Source: an uncultured Lachnospiraceae bacterium (lineage in GTDB: Bacteria; Bacillota; Clostridia; Lachnospirales; Lachnospiraceae). From it: a stretch of DNA of 9,245 nucleotides. Positions 1 to 5,769 of the stretch are shown in pieces. The first letter of the stretch is position 1. Every line of letters starts with the position of its first letter. Where the stretch lies: the NCBI GenBank assembly GCA_905203555.1, contig CAJKWK010000076.1, positions 1 to 9,245 on the forward strand. The letters are read 5' to 3'. The translations under genes and the position numbers were made by a program. The notes under the pieces are model-generated. The model did no database searches and was not told where the DNA came from. It saw only the letters and a program-made list of their open reading frames with translations.

Positions 1-13
1 GTAGAGGTTTCAC

Positions 14-92
14 GTACCTAGGGTTAGCCGTCGCGCTAGCGACTTGGTACAATAATTGCATTCTATGCAATTCAAGCCGATTTATCGGCTTG
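14..92 (+). promoter_or_regulatory. Three tandem hairpins upstream of the membrane-protein gene
   Basis: Three inverted repeats lie almost end to end. The first (14-50) is an imperfect hairpin: GTACC (14-18) pairs with GGTAC (46-50), AG (20-21) with CT (43-44), and GTTAGC (23-28) with GCTAGC (35-40, one G-U), leaving a CGTCGC loop. An alternative inner stem is GTCGC (30-34) with GCGAC (39-43). The second (54-72) is a perfect 8-bp stem AATTGCAT/ATGCAATT with a 3-nt loop. The third (73-92) is a perfect 8-bp stem CAAGCCGA/TCGGCTTG with loop TTTA. The Shine-Dalgarno follows 12 nt later, and no T-tract follows the last hairpin, so it is not an intrinsic terminator. I do not recognise a known riboswitch class. 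A leader RNA or an operator cluster are both possible. Confidence 0.5.
45..53 (+). promoter_or_regulatory. Possible extended -10 promoter (TGGTACAAT)
   Basis: TG at 45-46, one base, then TACAAT at 48-53 fits an extended -10 element, which can work without a good -35; none is visible at the expected position near 25-30. Transcription would start near 60, inside the second hairpin. That conflicts with reading all three hairpins as a leader RNA, so this call is tentative. Confidence 0.3.
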
Positions 93-118
93 CTTTCACA
101 AATGAGAAGGAGATTATT

Positions 119-1435
119 ATGTACTATACTTGGAATGAATTATTTTGGATTTTCTTTAGCTATTCTTTTATAGGATGGTGTGCCGGCGTTGTTGCCAATG
201 CTCTCCACCGGAAAAAATTTGTCAACACCGGTTTTTTAAACCTTCCACTTTGTCCGATTTACGGAACCATTGGCGTAGCCTACGGTTTTTTTCTTCCTGA
301 ATTAAAAAACCGCCTGTTCTTTCTATTTTTAGGTGGATGCGTTATTGCTTTCCTTATTATATGGATTACCAGTTTTCTTTTGGAACAAATTTTTAACCGG
401 AAATGGTGGGATTACAGCCAGTCCCGCTTTCAGTTTCAGGGATATTTAAACCAACTGCATCTGCTGATTTTCGGTGCTCTGGCAGTTATTTGTATCCGGT
501 ATGTCAATCCCCTTCTGCTAAGACTTACAAACATGATTCCCAGAACATTGAACTTTATTTTGGAAATCACGCTGGGAGTTCTTTTGCTCATTGATGTTAT
601 TTGTTGTATTACTACGCTCTTGCAAATACAACATTCGCTCCGGGCGGCACGCTTTGTCGAACAGGTACAGGATTTCACCGAAGACATCGGTAACGCTCTA
701 ACACGCCCCATTGCAAAACGTATTGAAAAAGCATATCCGAATATTGACCGCAACGCTGTACTTCATACACCTGCAAAAGAAAAAAACAAAACCGTTTTTG
801 CCTCCGGATGCTGTACTTACAAATTAATCTGGCTATTTTTCTTAGGAGCTTTCCTGGGGGATATTACAGAAACCATTTTCTGCCGCATTACAAGCGGCGT
901 ATGGATGAGCCGCAGCAGCGTTGTATATGGACCATTTAGTATTGTCTGGGGATTAGGTTGTGCCTTTCTCACTGCACTTCTCTATAAATACAAAGACAAA
1001 AGCGACCGATACATTTTTATATACGGAACCATTCTCGGCGGAGCTTACGAATATATCTGCAGTGTCTTTACAGAACTGGTCTTCGGTACGGTATTCTGGG
1101 ATTACAGCAAAATTCCATTTAATCTGGGCGGAAGAATCAACCTGCTCTACTGTTTCTTCTGGGGCATTGCCGCTGTTGTATGGCTAAAGATTCTCTATCC
1201 CAAATTTTCCGGATGGATTGAAAAAATTCCGGTCAAAATAGGAAAAATCATCACACCGATTGCTGTTATATTAATGATCGGAAATATTCTGATTTCAGGA
1301 ATGGCACTTGCACGCTACAGCGACCGCCACATCCATCCTGAACCTCCAAATGCAGTAGAAGAATTTTTAGATGAACACTTTGATAATGAACGGATTGAAC
1401 ACATCTATCCAAATGCAAAGATTGTAGAAAAATAA
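119..1435 (+). CDS. Polytopic membrane protein with duplicated PF06541 (ABC_trans_CmpB-like) domain
   Basis: This is a 438-residue integral membrane protein of the family named 'putative ABC-transporter type IV'. No transport activity is established for it and no ATP-binding partner is encoded nearby. I chose ATG 119 because AGAAGGAG (105-112) sits 6 nt upstream. An in-frame TTG at 56 has no ribosome site and lies within a hairpin. The protein is an internal duplication. Copy A (about residues 9-130) has YSFIGW, VNTGFL, CPIYG (45-49) and WDYS (97-100). Copy B (about 237-360) has LGDITET, VVYGP, YEY, WDYS (327-330) and the GGRINL stretch. A soluble, charged linker (about 175-230) joins them. 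A further hydrophobic segment (about 378-397) precedes a polar C-tail rich in Glu, His and Asp. Roughly ten membrane segments are visible. The gene is monocistronic and ends at a strong terminator. Family assignment is fairly sure; the function is unknown. Confidence 0.8.
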   Translation: MYYTWNELFWIFFSYSFIGWCAGVVANALHRKKFVNTGFLNLPLCPIYGTIGVAYGFFLPELKNRLFFLFLGGCVIAFLIIWITSFLLEQIFNRKWWDYSQSRFQFQGYLNQLHLLIFGALAVICIRYVNPLLLRLTNMIPRTLNFILEITLGVLLLIDVICCITTLLQIQHSLRAARFVEQVQDFTEDIGNALTRPIAKRIEKAYPNIDRNAVLHTPAKEKNKTVFASGCCTYKLIWLFFLGAFLGDITETIFCRITSGVWMSRSSVVYGPFSIVWGLGCAFLTALLYKYKDKSDRYIFIYGTILGGAYEYICSVFTELVFGTVFWDYSKIPFNLGGRINLLYCFFWGIAAVVWLKILYPKFSGWIEKIPVKIGKIITPIAVILMIGNILISGMALARYSDRHIHPEPPNAVEEFLDEHFDNERIEHIYPNAKIVEK

Positions 1436-1448
1436 TGTTTCCTGCTAT

Positions 1449-1501
1449 AAAAATGACTTATGCTATAGCTCTTTAAAAGTCCATAGCATAAGTCATTTTT
1501 T
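1449..1501. terminator. Bidirectional intrinsic terminator between convergent genes
   Basis: A perfect 18-bp stem (1449-1466 with 1483-1500) encloses a 16-nt loop. The plus strand runs into six T (1496-1501) and the minus strand into five T (complement of 1449-1453). It lies 13 nt after the plus-strand stop and 5 nt after the minus-strand stop at 1506, so it can serve both genes. Confidence 0.9.
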
Positions 1502-1505
1502 CATT

Positions 1506-2567
1506 TCAAACAGTCTGTTCCAAATTAACCCTTACATGCTTTACCATCCCCAACACACTTTCATTTGCATGAATCGGTTTCAACACAAGCTCCGGATGTT
1601 TATTCTGAAACACTCTGAAAATCTCATCCGCAAATCCCTGTCCCATAAATTCTATCCCGGTAAAATCCAGCTCCACTTCTTTGAATTTCTCCAACCGGAA
1701 CAGAATCCTCCGTGCCTGCGAACGTGCTATCGGTTCCCCGTATGGACAAACTTCCCGAATCGGTATCACTGTTTTTACAAATCCTTCATCAACCGGAGCA
1801 TACATATCGAACACCTCCTTAATCTTCCTTGCAGCCTGATTCTCCAGCCGCATCACAACCATCGTTCCTATCTTTTGAAGTCTTGTATAATAGGAAATCA
1901 AATGAGATTGAACCAACTTATCTTTCTCCAAAAATCCAGTAGAAAATATTGTGTTATCTGACCAGATTACAAAATTTTGCATCATTTTTGAAGAAAAGAA
2001 AACCCCTTCCCCGGAATGACAAGTGGGATTGGTTGTCAACTTTCCCTTATACAACTCTGTTACAGCATCTTCATATAACGCACGATACTGAAATTTTTCC
2101 GTCAAATAGTTACAGATATTCTGAAAAATACCAATTCCGTCATCTGCAATTGCAATCTCAGTGAACAAATAATTTTTCTTAAACTCTACAGTAATTTGCG
2201 TTCCTTTTGAATGTTCTATTGCATTATTCATCATTTCCATAAAAACATAGTCCCAGATTTGCAAAGCCTCATTTGTCACATGTGTAAGATGCGGTCTGAT
2301 GTCTTCAAAATAGATTCTGTCTTCTGTAAGAAATTCTTTCTGCTCATAGTTTCTGCTAAACTGTTCCGTTACCAGTTCATATCCTGTTACGGTATCGCTC
2401 TTTTTCAGGATCTCATCCTCCAGACATTCTGCCAGATAGCGTTTGACCGTTGTAATCGAAATGGAAAAATTCTCTACTGTCTTCTGAATAAATGCAGAAT
2501 CATCTGCGGCAACTTTATCCAACAAATACCGTTTGATACTTTCTCTTTTCTCTTCTTTGAATGACAT
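1506..2567 (-). CDS. HTH - GHKL ATPase - STAS-like (DUF4325) regulator
   Basis: This 353-residue cytoplasmic protein has three parts. Residues 1-65 look like a helix-turn-helix (ISITTVKRYLAE at about 36-47). Residues about 85-245 form a GHKL/histidine-kinase-type ATPase: the N-box is EMMNNAIEHS (111-120), the G1 box DDGIGIF (142-148), and the G2-like segment HSGEGVFFSSKM (184-195). Residues about 268-345 match the STAS-like DUF4325 pattern, with ARSQARRILFRL, then VELDFTG and the FMGQGFADEIF segment (308-317). There is no receiver, dimerisation/phosphoacceptor or membrane segment, so it is not a classical sensor kinase; the ATPase is closer to the SpoIIAB/RsbW anti-sigma kinases. Start ATG 2567 has AAGGAG 7 nt upstream. 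The gene has its own promoter and is separated from copA by a terminator. The biological target is unknown; DNA binding and ATP-dependent switching are inferred. Confidence 0.85.
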   Translation of the reverse strand: MSFKEEKRESIKRYLLDKVAADDSAFIQKTVENFSISITTVKRYLAECLEDEILKKSDTVTGYELVTEQFSRNYEQKEFLTEDRIYFEDIRPHLTHVTNEALQIWDYVFMEMMNNAIEHSKGTQITVEFKKNYLFTEIAIADDGIGIFQNICNYLTEKFQYRALYEDAVTELYKGKLTTNPTCHSGEGVFFSSKMMQNFVIWSDNTIFSTGFLEKDKLVQSHLISYYTRLQKIGTMVVMRLENQAARKIKEVFDMYAPVDEGFVKTVIPIREVCPYGEPIARSQARRILFRLEKFKEVELDFTGIEFMGQGFADEIFRVFQNKHPELVLKPIHANESVLGMVKHVRVNLEQTV

Positions 2568-2605
2568 ACAGACGCTCCTTCCAAACTTTATTCCTCTATA
2601 TTTAA

Positions 2606-2634
2606 ACTATAATATATTATTATAAAACTTTCAA
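2606..2634 (-). promoter_or_regulatory. Sigma-A type promoter of the HTH/ATPase/STAS gene
   Basis: On the minus strand, TTGAAA (complement of 2629-2634) is followed by a 17-nt AT-only-but-one spacer and TATAGT (complement of 2606-2611). Transcription would start near 2599, giving a leader of about 30 nt with AAGGAG at 2575-2580. The spacer also contains TATAAT-like stretches, so the exact -10 could differ. Confidence 0.6.
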
Positions 2635-2676
2635 TATACTTTTTTGCAATCTTAATTTCTCATATACACTCAAAAC

Positions 2677-2728
2677 AAACAGCGGAGACAGTGAATCTTC
2701 TTTCAAGAATCCACTGTCTCCGCTGTTT
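2677..2728 (-). terminator. Terminator of the csoR-copA operon
   Basis: A perfect 17-bp stem (2677-2693 with 2712-2728) with an 18-nt loop begins 17 nt after the copA stop. On the minus strand the stem runs into TTTGTTTTG. The T-rich tail on that strand and its position assign it to copA. It lies upstream of the promoter for the next gene, so it insulates the two units. Confidence 0.88.
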
Positions 2729-2745
2729 ATTTAGATTTTCTTTGC

Positions 2746-2955
2746 CTATTCTACGGAAATCACCTTGTAGTCTTTCTCTTCTACTGTTTTCTTCAGCACA
2801 TCGTTTGCAATCTCTGCATTCAATGTCACAACTGCTGTTCCCGTTTCATGGCTTACTTCTGCCACATCAACCTCAGCAAGCGCCTCCAGAGCCTTCTTCA
2901 CTGCCGCCTCACAGTGTCCGCACATCATTCCTTCGATTTTCATTGTTCTTGTCAT
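2746..2955 (-). CDS. copZ: Nested in-frame CopZ-like copper chaperone within the copA 3' end (candidate internal start)
   Basis: The last 69 codons of copA form a complete HMA fold with M-x-C-x-x-C (MCGHC) near the N-terminus, which is the usual size of a stand-alone CopZ copper chaperone. The ATG at 2955 is in the copA frame. It is preceded by AGGAGG (complement of 2964-2969) with an 8-nt spacer, a better Shine-Dalgarno than the one used by copA itself (AGAGGTGA). The upstream stretch is A-rich and likely unstructured, which favours initiation. If used, it would yield free CopZ that delivers Cu(I) to CopA or CsoR, while readthrough gives the fused form. E. coli copA makes a free metal-binding domain from the same gene by a different route, programmed frameshifting. 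Seen: the domain, ATG and ribosome site. Inferred: that it is translated separately. Confidence 0.5.
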   Translation of the reverse strand: MTRTMKIEGMMCGHCEAAVKKALEALAEVDVAEVSHETGTAVVTLNAEIANDVLKKTVEEKDYKVISVE

Positions 2956-5268
2956 TGATTTTTCCTCCTGTTTTTTCTTTCTTTTTATTTTTCTATCTCT
3001 ACTGGCATCATGAATCTTAAACCAGTTCAGACGCAAAGCATTTGTTACCACACAGAAACTGGACAGACTCATGGCTGCCGCACCAAACATCGGATTTAAT
3101 TTCCATCCGAAAATCGGATAAAACAGTCCTGCCGCCAGAGGAATTCCTATCGCATTATAGATAAATGCCCAAAACAGATTTTCATGGATATTACGCAAAG
3201 TAGCACGACTCATGCGGATTGCCGCAGGCACATCACTTAATCGGCTTTTCATCAACACTACATCTGCCGCATCAATGGCAATATCGGTTCCTGCTCCAAT
3301 TGCAATTCCCATATCTGCCCTTGTAAGCGCCGGTGCATCATTGATTCCATCACCAACCATAGCAACTTTTCCATGTTGTTTTAAAGCCCGGATCACACTT
3401 TCTTTACCTTCCGGAAGAACACCTGCGATAACTTCATCTACTCCCGCCTGCTGTCCAATTGCCTTTGCAGTACGTTCATTATCGCCTGTCAGCATCACAA
3501 CACGTATTCCCATGTTCTGTAACTCTTTTACTGCTCTCGGGCTGTCTTCCTTAATTACGTCAGCTACTGCAACAATTCCGATAAGTTTCTCATCCTTACT
3601 AAAGAACAATGGCGTTTTTCCCTCTTCTGCCAACTGTTCCGCTTTTCTTTTGATTTCGTCCGAAACAGAAACTGTATCACTGATAAACTTCAGATTGCCG
3701 CCTCGCAAAATACAGGCTCCCGGTAATTTTGCAATTAAGCCATTTCCAGGAACTGCATGAAAATCTGTAACTTCCAGCGTGTTCAATTGACGTTCTTCTG
3801 CTTCTGCTAAAATTGCTCTAGCCAATGGATGCTCACTTTTTTGTTCCAACGCATATGCAAACTGCAGCAACTCCTCTTCTGTAACCTCTTTCACCGGAAG
3901 AATATCCGTCACCTTCGGTTCTCCACTTGTAATTGTACCTGTTTTGTCCAATGCTACAATTTCCATCTTCCCTGTTTCTTCCAGCGAAACGGCTGTCTTG
4001 AACATAATTCCGTTCTTAGCACCCATTCCGTTGCCCACCATGATTGCAACCGGCGTTGCCAGTCCCAGCGCACATGGACAGCTAATTACAAGAACGGAAA
4101 TTCCCCTTGCAAGTGCAAATCCAACGGATTGTCCTGCAATGAGCCATATAAGAATCGTAACTGCCGCAATCCCGATCACAACCGGAACAAACACACCGGA
4201 TACTTTATCTGCCACCTTCGCAATCGGCGCTTTCGTCGCTGCCGCATCACTGACCATCTGGATAATCTGGGAAAGTGTCGTATCTTCTCCGACTCTGGCA
4301 GCCTCGCATTTCAGGAAACCGGATTGATTCAGCGTCGCCGCTGATACTGCATCTCCACTTTCTTTGTCCACCGGAATACTCTCACCGGTCAATGCAGCCT
4401 CATTTACCGCGCTGCTCCCTTCAACTACCACTCCATCTACCGGAATATTCTCTCCCGGTCGCACCACAAATATATCGCCTTTCTTTACCTGCTCAATGGA
4501 AACTTCCTGCTCTACTCCGTCTAGGAGAATTACTGCCGTTTTCGGCGCCAGTTTCATCAGACTTTTCAATGCATCTGTCGTTTTTCCCTTGGAATGGGCC
4601 TCCAACATCTTTCCTACTGTAATCAACGTCAAAATCATAGCCGCTGATTCAAAATAAAACTCATGCATCCAGGACATTACTCCTGCCATATCATTTCGCA
4701 TCTGTGCGTCTGTCATTGCAAACAATGCAAACGTACTATAGGCAAATGACGCTCCGGCTCCAAGAGAAACTAACGTATCCATATTCGGCGCACGATGGAG
4801 CAGCCCTTTCATTCCACTGATAAAAAACTTCTGATTGATCACCATTACGATACCGGTCAATAATAGCTGGATCAATCCCATCGCCACATGATTATGTTCT
4901 AATATCGCAGGAACCGGCCATCCCCACATCATAGCTCCCATGGAAAAATACATCAATGGAATCAAAAAACACAAAGACGCAATCAAACGCTTTTTTAATT
5001 TTGGAGTTTCTCTGTCTTTTAACATCTCCTCATTCGCACTTGTCCCTGCTGATTTTCGTTCCTGATCCTTCCCCTTTATAGACGCTCCATATCCTGCCGC
5101 CTCTACTGCCGCAATCACAGTCTCTGCCGAAACATCCCCGGTAACTCCCATAGAGTTCGTCAGCAAACTAACTGAACAGCTTTCCACACCGTCAATCTGT
5201 GCTACTGCCTTTTCTACTCTTGCACTGCAGGCTGCACAACTCATCCCCGTTACATTATATTGCTCCAT
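2746..5268 (-). CDS. copA: Cu(I)-exporting P1B-type ATPase with N- and C-terminal metal-binding domains
   Basis: CopA pumps Cu(I) out across the cytoplasmic membrane using ATP. The 840-residue protein has an N-terminal heavy-metal-associated (HMA) domain (1-65, CAAC at 11-14), then the eight-helix P1B core. Visible motifs are TGES (294-297) in the actuator, CPC (397-399) in the transport helix, DKTGT (441-445, phosphorylated Asp441), SEHP (478-481), TGDN (594-597) and GDGINDAP (639-646). YN (704-705) and MSLSS (733-737) in the last two helices are the Cu(I) (P1B-1) signature. A second HMA domain (about 772-840, CGHC at 783-786) follows a Lys/Arg-rich linker (757-771). ATG 5268 has AGAGGTGA 6 nt upstream, and the gene begins 34 nt after csoR. 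The extra C-terminal domain is CopZ-like and carries its own ribosome site, described separately. Confidence 0.97.
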   Translation of the reverse strand: MEQYNVTGMSCAACSARVEKAVAQIDGVESCSVSLLTNSMGVTGDVSAETVIAAVEAAGYGASIKGKDQERKSAGTSANEEMLKDRETPKLKKRLIASLCFLIPLMYFSMGAMMWGWPVPAILEHNHVAMGLIQLLLTGIVMVINQKFFISGMKGLLHRAPNMDTLVSLGAGASFAYSTFALFAMTDAQMRNDMAGVMSWMHEFYFESAAMILTLITVGKMLEAHSKGKTTDALKSLMKLAPKTAVILLDGVEQEVSIEQVKKGDIFVVRPGENIPVDGVVVEGSSAVNEAALTGESIPVDKESGDAVSAATLNQSGFLKCEAARVGEDTTLSQIIQMVSDAAATKAPIAKVADKVSGVFVPVVIGIAAVTILIWLIAGQSVGFALARGISVLVISCPCALGLATPVAIMVGNGMGAKNGIMFKTAVSLEETGKMEIVALDKTGTITSGEPKVTDILPVKEVTEEELLQFAYALEQKSEHPLARAILAEAEERQLNTLEVTDFHAVPGNGLIAKLPGACILRGGNLKFISDTVSVSDEIKRKAEQLAEEGKTPLFFSKDEKLIGIVAVADVIKEDSPRAVKELQNMGIRVVMLTGDNERTAKAIGQQAGVDEVIAGVLPEGKESVIRALKQHGKVAMVGDGINDAPALTRADMGIAIGAGTDIAIDAADVVLMKSRLSDVPAAIRMSRATLRNIHENLFWAFIYNAIGIPLAAGLFYPIFGWKLNPMFGAAAMSLSSFCVVTNALRLNWFKIHDASRDRKIKRKKKQEEKSMTRTMKIEGMMCGHCEAAVKKALEALAEVDVAEVSHETGTAVVTLNAEIANDVLKKTVEEKDYKVISVE

Positions 5269-5302
5269 AAAAAATCACCTCTTTTCATCAATTATCAAAT
5301 CA

Positions 5303-5611
5303 TCATTTCATCAATTTTTGCAAAGTCATGACCAGTTCATCAATTGTCTCATCTTTCCCCTGCCGGATATCCTCTGCCACACAAGTACGAATATGTTCTG
5401 CTAAAAGCATTTTATTAAAACTATTCAACGCCGCATTAATTGCAGAAACTTGTATTAAAACGTCCGTACAATAGGCATCGTTCTCCAACATCCTTTTCAC
5501 ACCCCGGACCTGTCCTTCAATTCGATTCAAACGATTGATTAACTTCTTAAATTCTTCCTCGGATCGTTCCTTTGTTTTCTGAGAACAACAATTTTCCATA
5601 TCTGCTTTCAT
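5303..5611 (-). CDS. csoR: Copper-sensing transcriptional repressor, CsoR family
   Basis: CsoR is an all-helical repressor of the DUF156 family that leaves its operator when it binds Cu(I). This 102-residue protein has the family core NRLNRIEGQVRGVKRML (26-42). The three copper ligands are present with the spacing of the characterised M. tuberculosis protein: Cys48, His73 and Cys77, in DAYC and EHIRTC. That Cys-His-Cys set argues for copper over formaldehyde (FrmR) or nickel (RcnR) sensing. A short N-terminal extension carries an extra CysCys pair (8-9). Start ATG 5611 is favoured by AGAGGG (5618-5623) 6 nt upstream; Met5 has no comparable site. It is the first gene of the csoR-copA unit and sits directly behind an operator-like repeat, which indicates autoregulation. 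Confidence 0.95.
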   Translation of the reverse strand: MKADMENCCSQKTKERSEEEFKKLINRLNRIEGQVRGVKRMLENDAYCTDVLIQVSAINAALNSFNKMLLAEHIRTCVAEDIRQGKDETIDELVMTLQKLMK

Positions 5612-5635
5612 ACTAATCCCTCTTTTCTTTTTTAC

Positions 5636-5664
5636 ATTATATACCCCCTATAGGTATATTTCAA
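5636..5664 (-). promoter_or_regulatory. csoR-copA promoter
   Basis: On the minus strand, TTGAAA (complement of 5659-5664) and a perfect TATAAT (complement of 5636-5641) are separated by exactly 17 nt. Transcription would start near 5629, giving a leader of about 18 nt before csoR. This is the best promoter in the window. Confidence 0.85.
5639..5659. promoter_or_regulatory. CsoR-type copper operator
   Basis: ATATACC (5639-5645) and GGTATAT (5653-5659) are perfect inverted repeats around a 7-bp centre, giving a run of five C followed by TATAGG. A GC tract inside an AT-flanked dyad is typical of CsoR operators. It fills the promoter spacer and overlaps the -10, so a bound repressor would block RNA polymerase. 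Confidence 0.75.
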
Positions 5665-5693
5665 CTATTTTTTCTAAAAATCGTATAAAATAT

Positions 5694-5740
5694 AAAAGAG
5701 TGTACTTGCAAATCATAACTTTCGCAAACTACACTCTTTT
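5694..5740 (-). terminator. Terminator downstream of mrp
   Basis: AAAAGAGTGTA (5694-5704) pairs perfectly with TACACTCTTTT (5730-5740), and inner TTGC (5706-5709) pairs with GCAA (5724-5727) across a small bulge. On the minus strand it runs into TTTTATATTTTA. It ends the dnaK-dnaJ-mrp unit, leaving 29 bp before the -35 of the csoR promoter. Confidence 0.8.
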
Positions 5741-5769
5741 TCTGCCTTATATATATCTGTTCTTAAAGA

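Noticed and set aside
17..50. CTAGGGTT followed by a hairpin and TTGGTAC, recalling the start of the ykkC/guanidine-I riboswitch family.
   Set aside because: The family's GGUCCGAGAG and ACGG/CGGG core elements are missing from the following sequence, and the downstream part is occupied by simple perfect hairpins. The match is too short to call.
56..118. TTG at 56 as an upstream start for the membrane protein, adding 21 residues.
   Set aside because: No Shine-Dalgarno precedes it, the extra codons fall within two perfect hairpins, and ATG 119 has AGAAGGAG at 6 nt.
2971..2977. Classical -1 slippery heptamer (A AAA AAC) in the copA linker.
   Set aside because: The heptamer is not in the required phase: copA reads AAG AAA AAA CAG. 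A -1 shift would end after about 20 codons within the HMA region, so a programmed -1 frameshift is not supported.
2691..4657. Long plus-strand open frames opposite copA, including one over 180 codons.
   Set aside because: They are antisense to a fully motif-supported gene, lack ribosome sites, and their products are low-complexity Ser/Thr/Ala/Pro-rich shadows.
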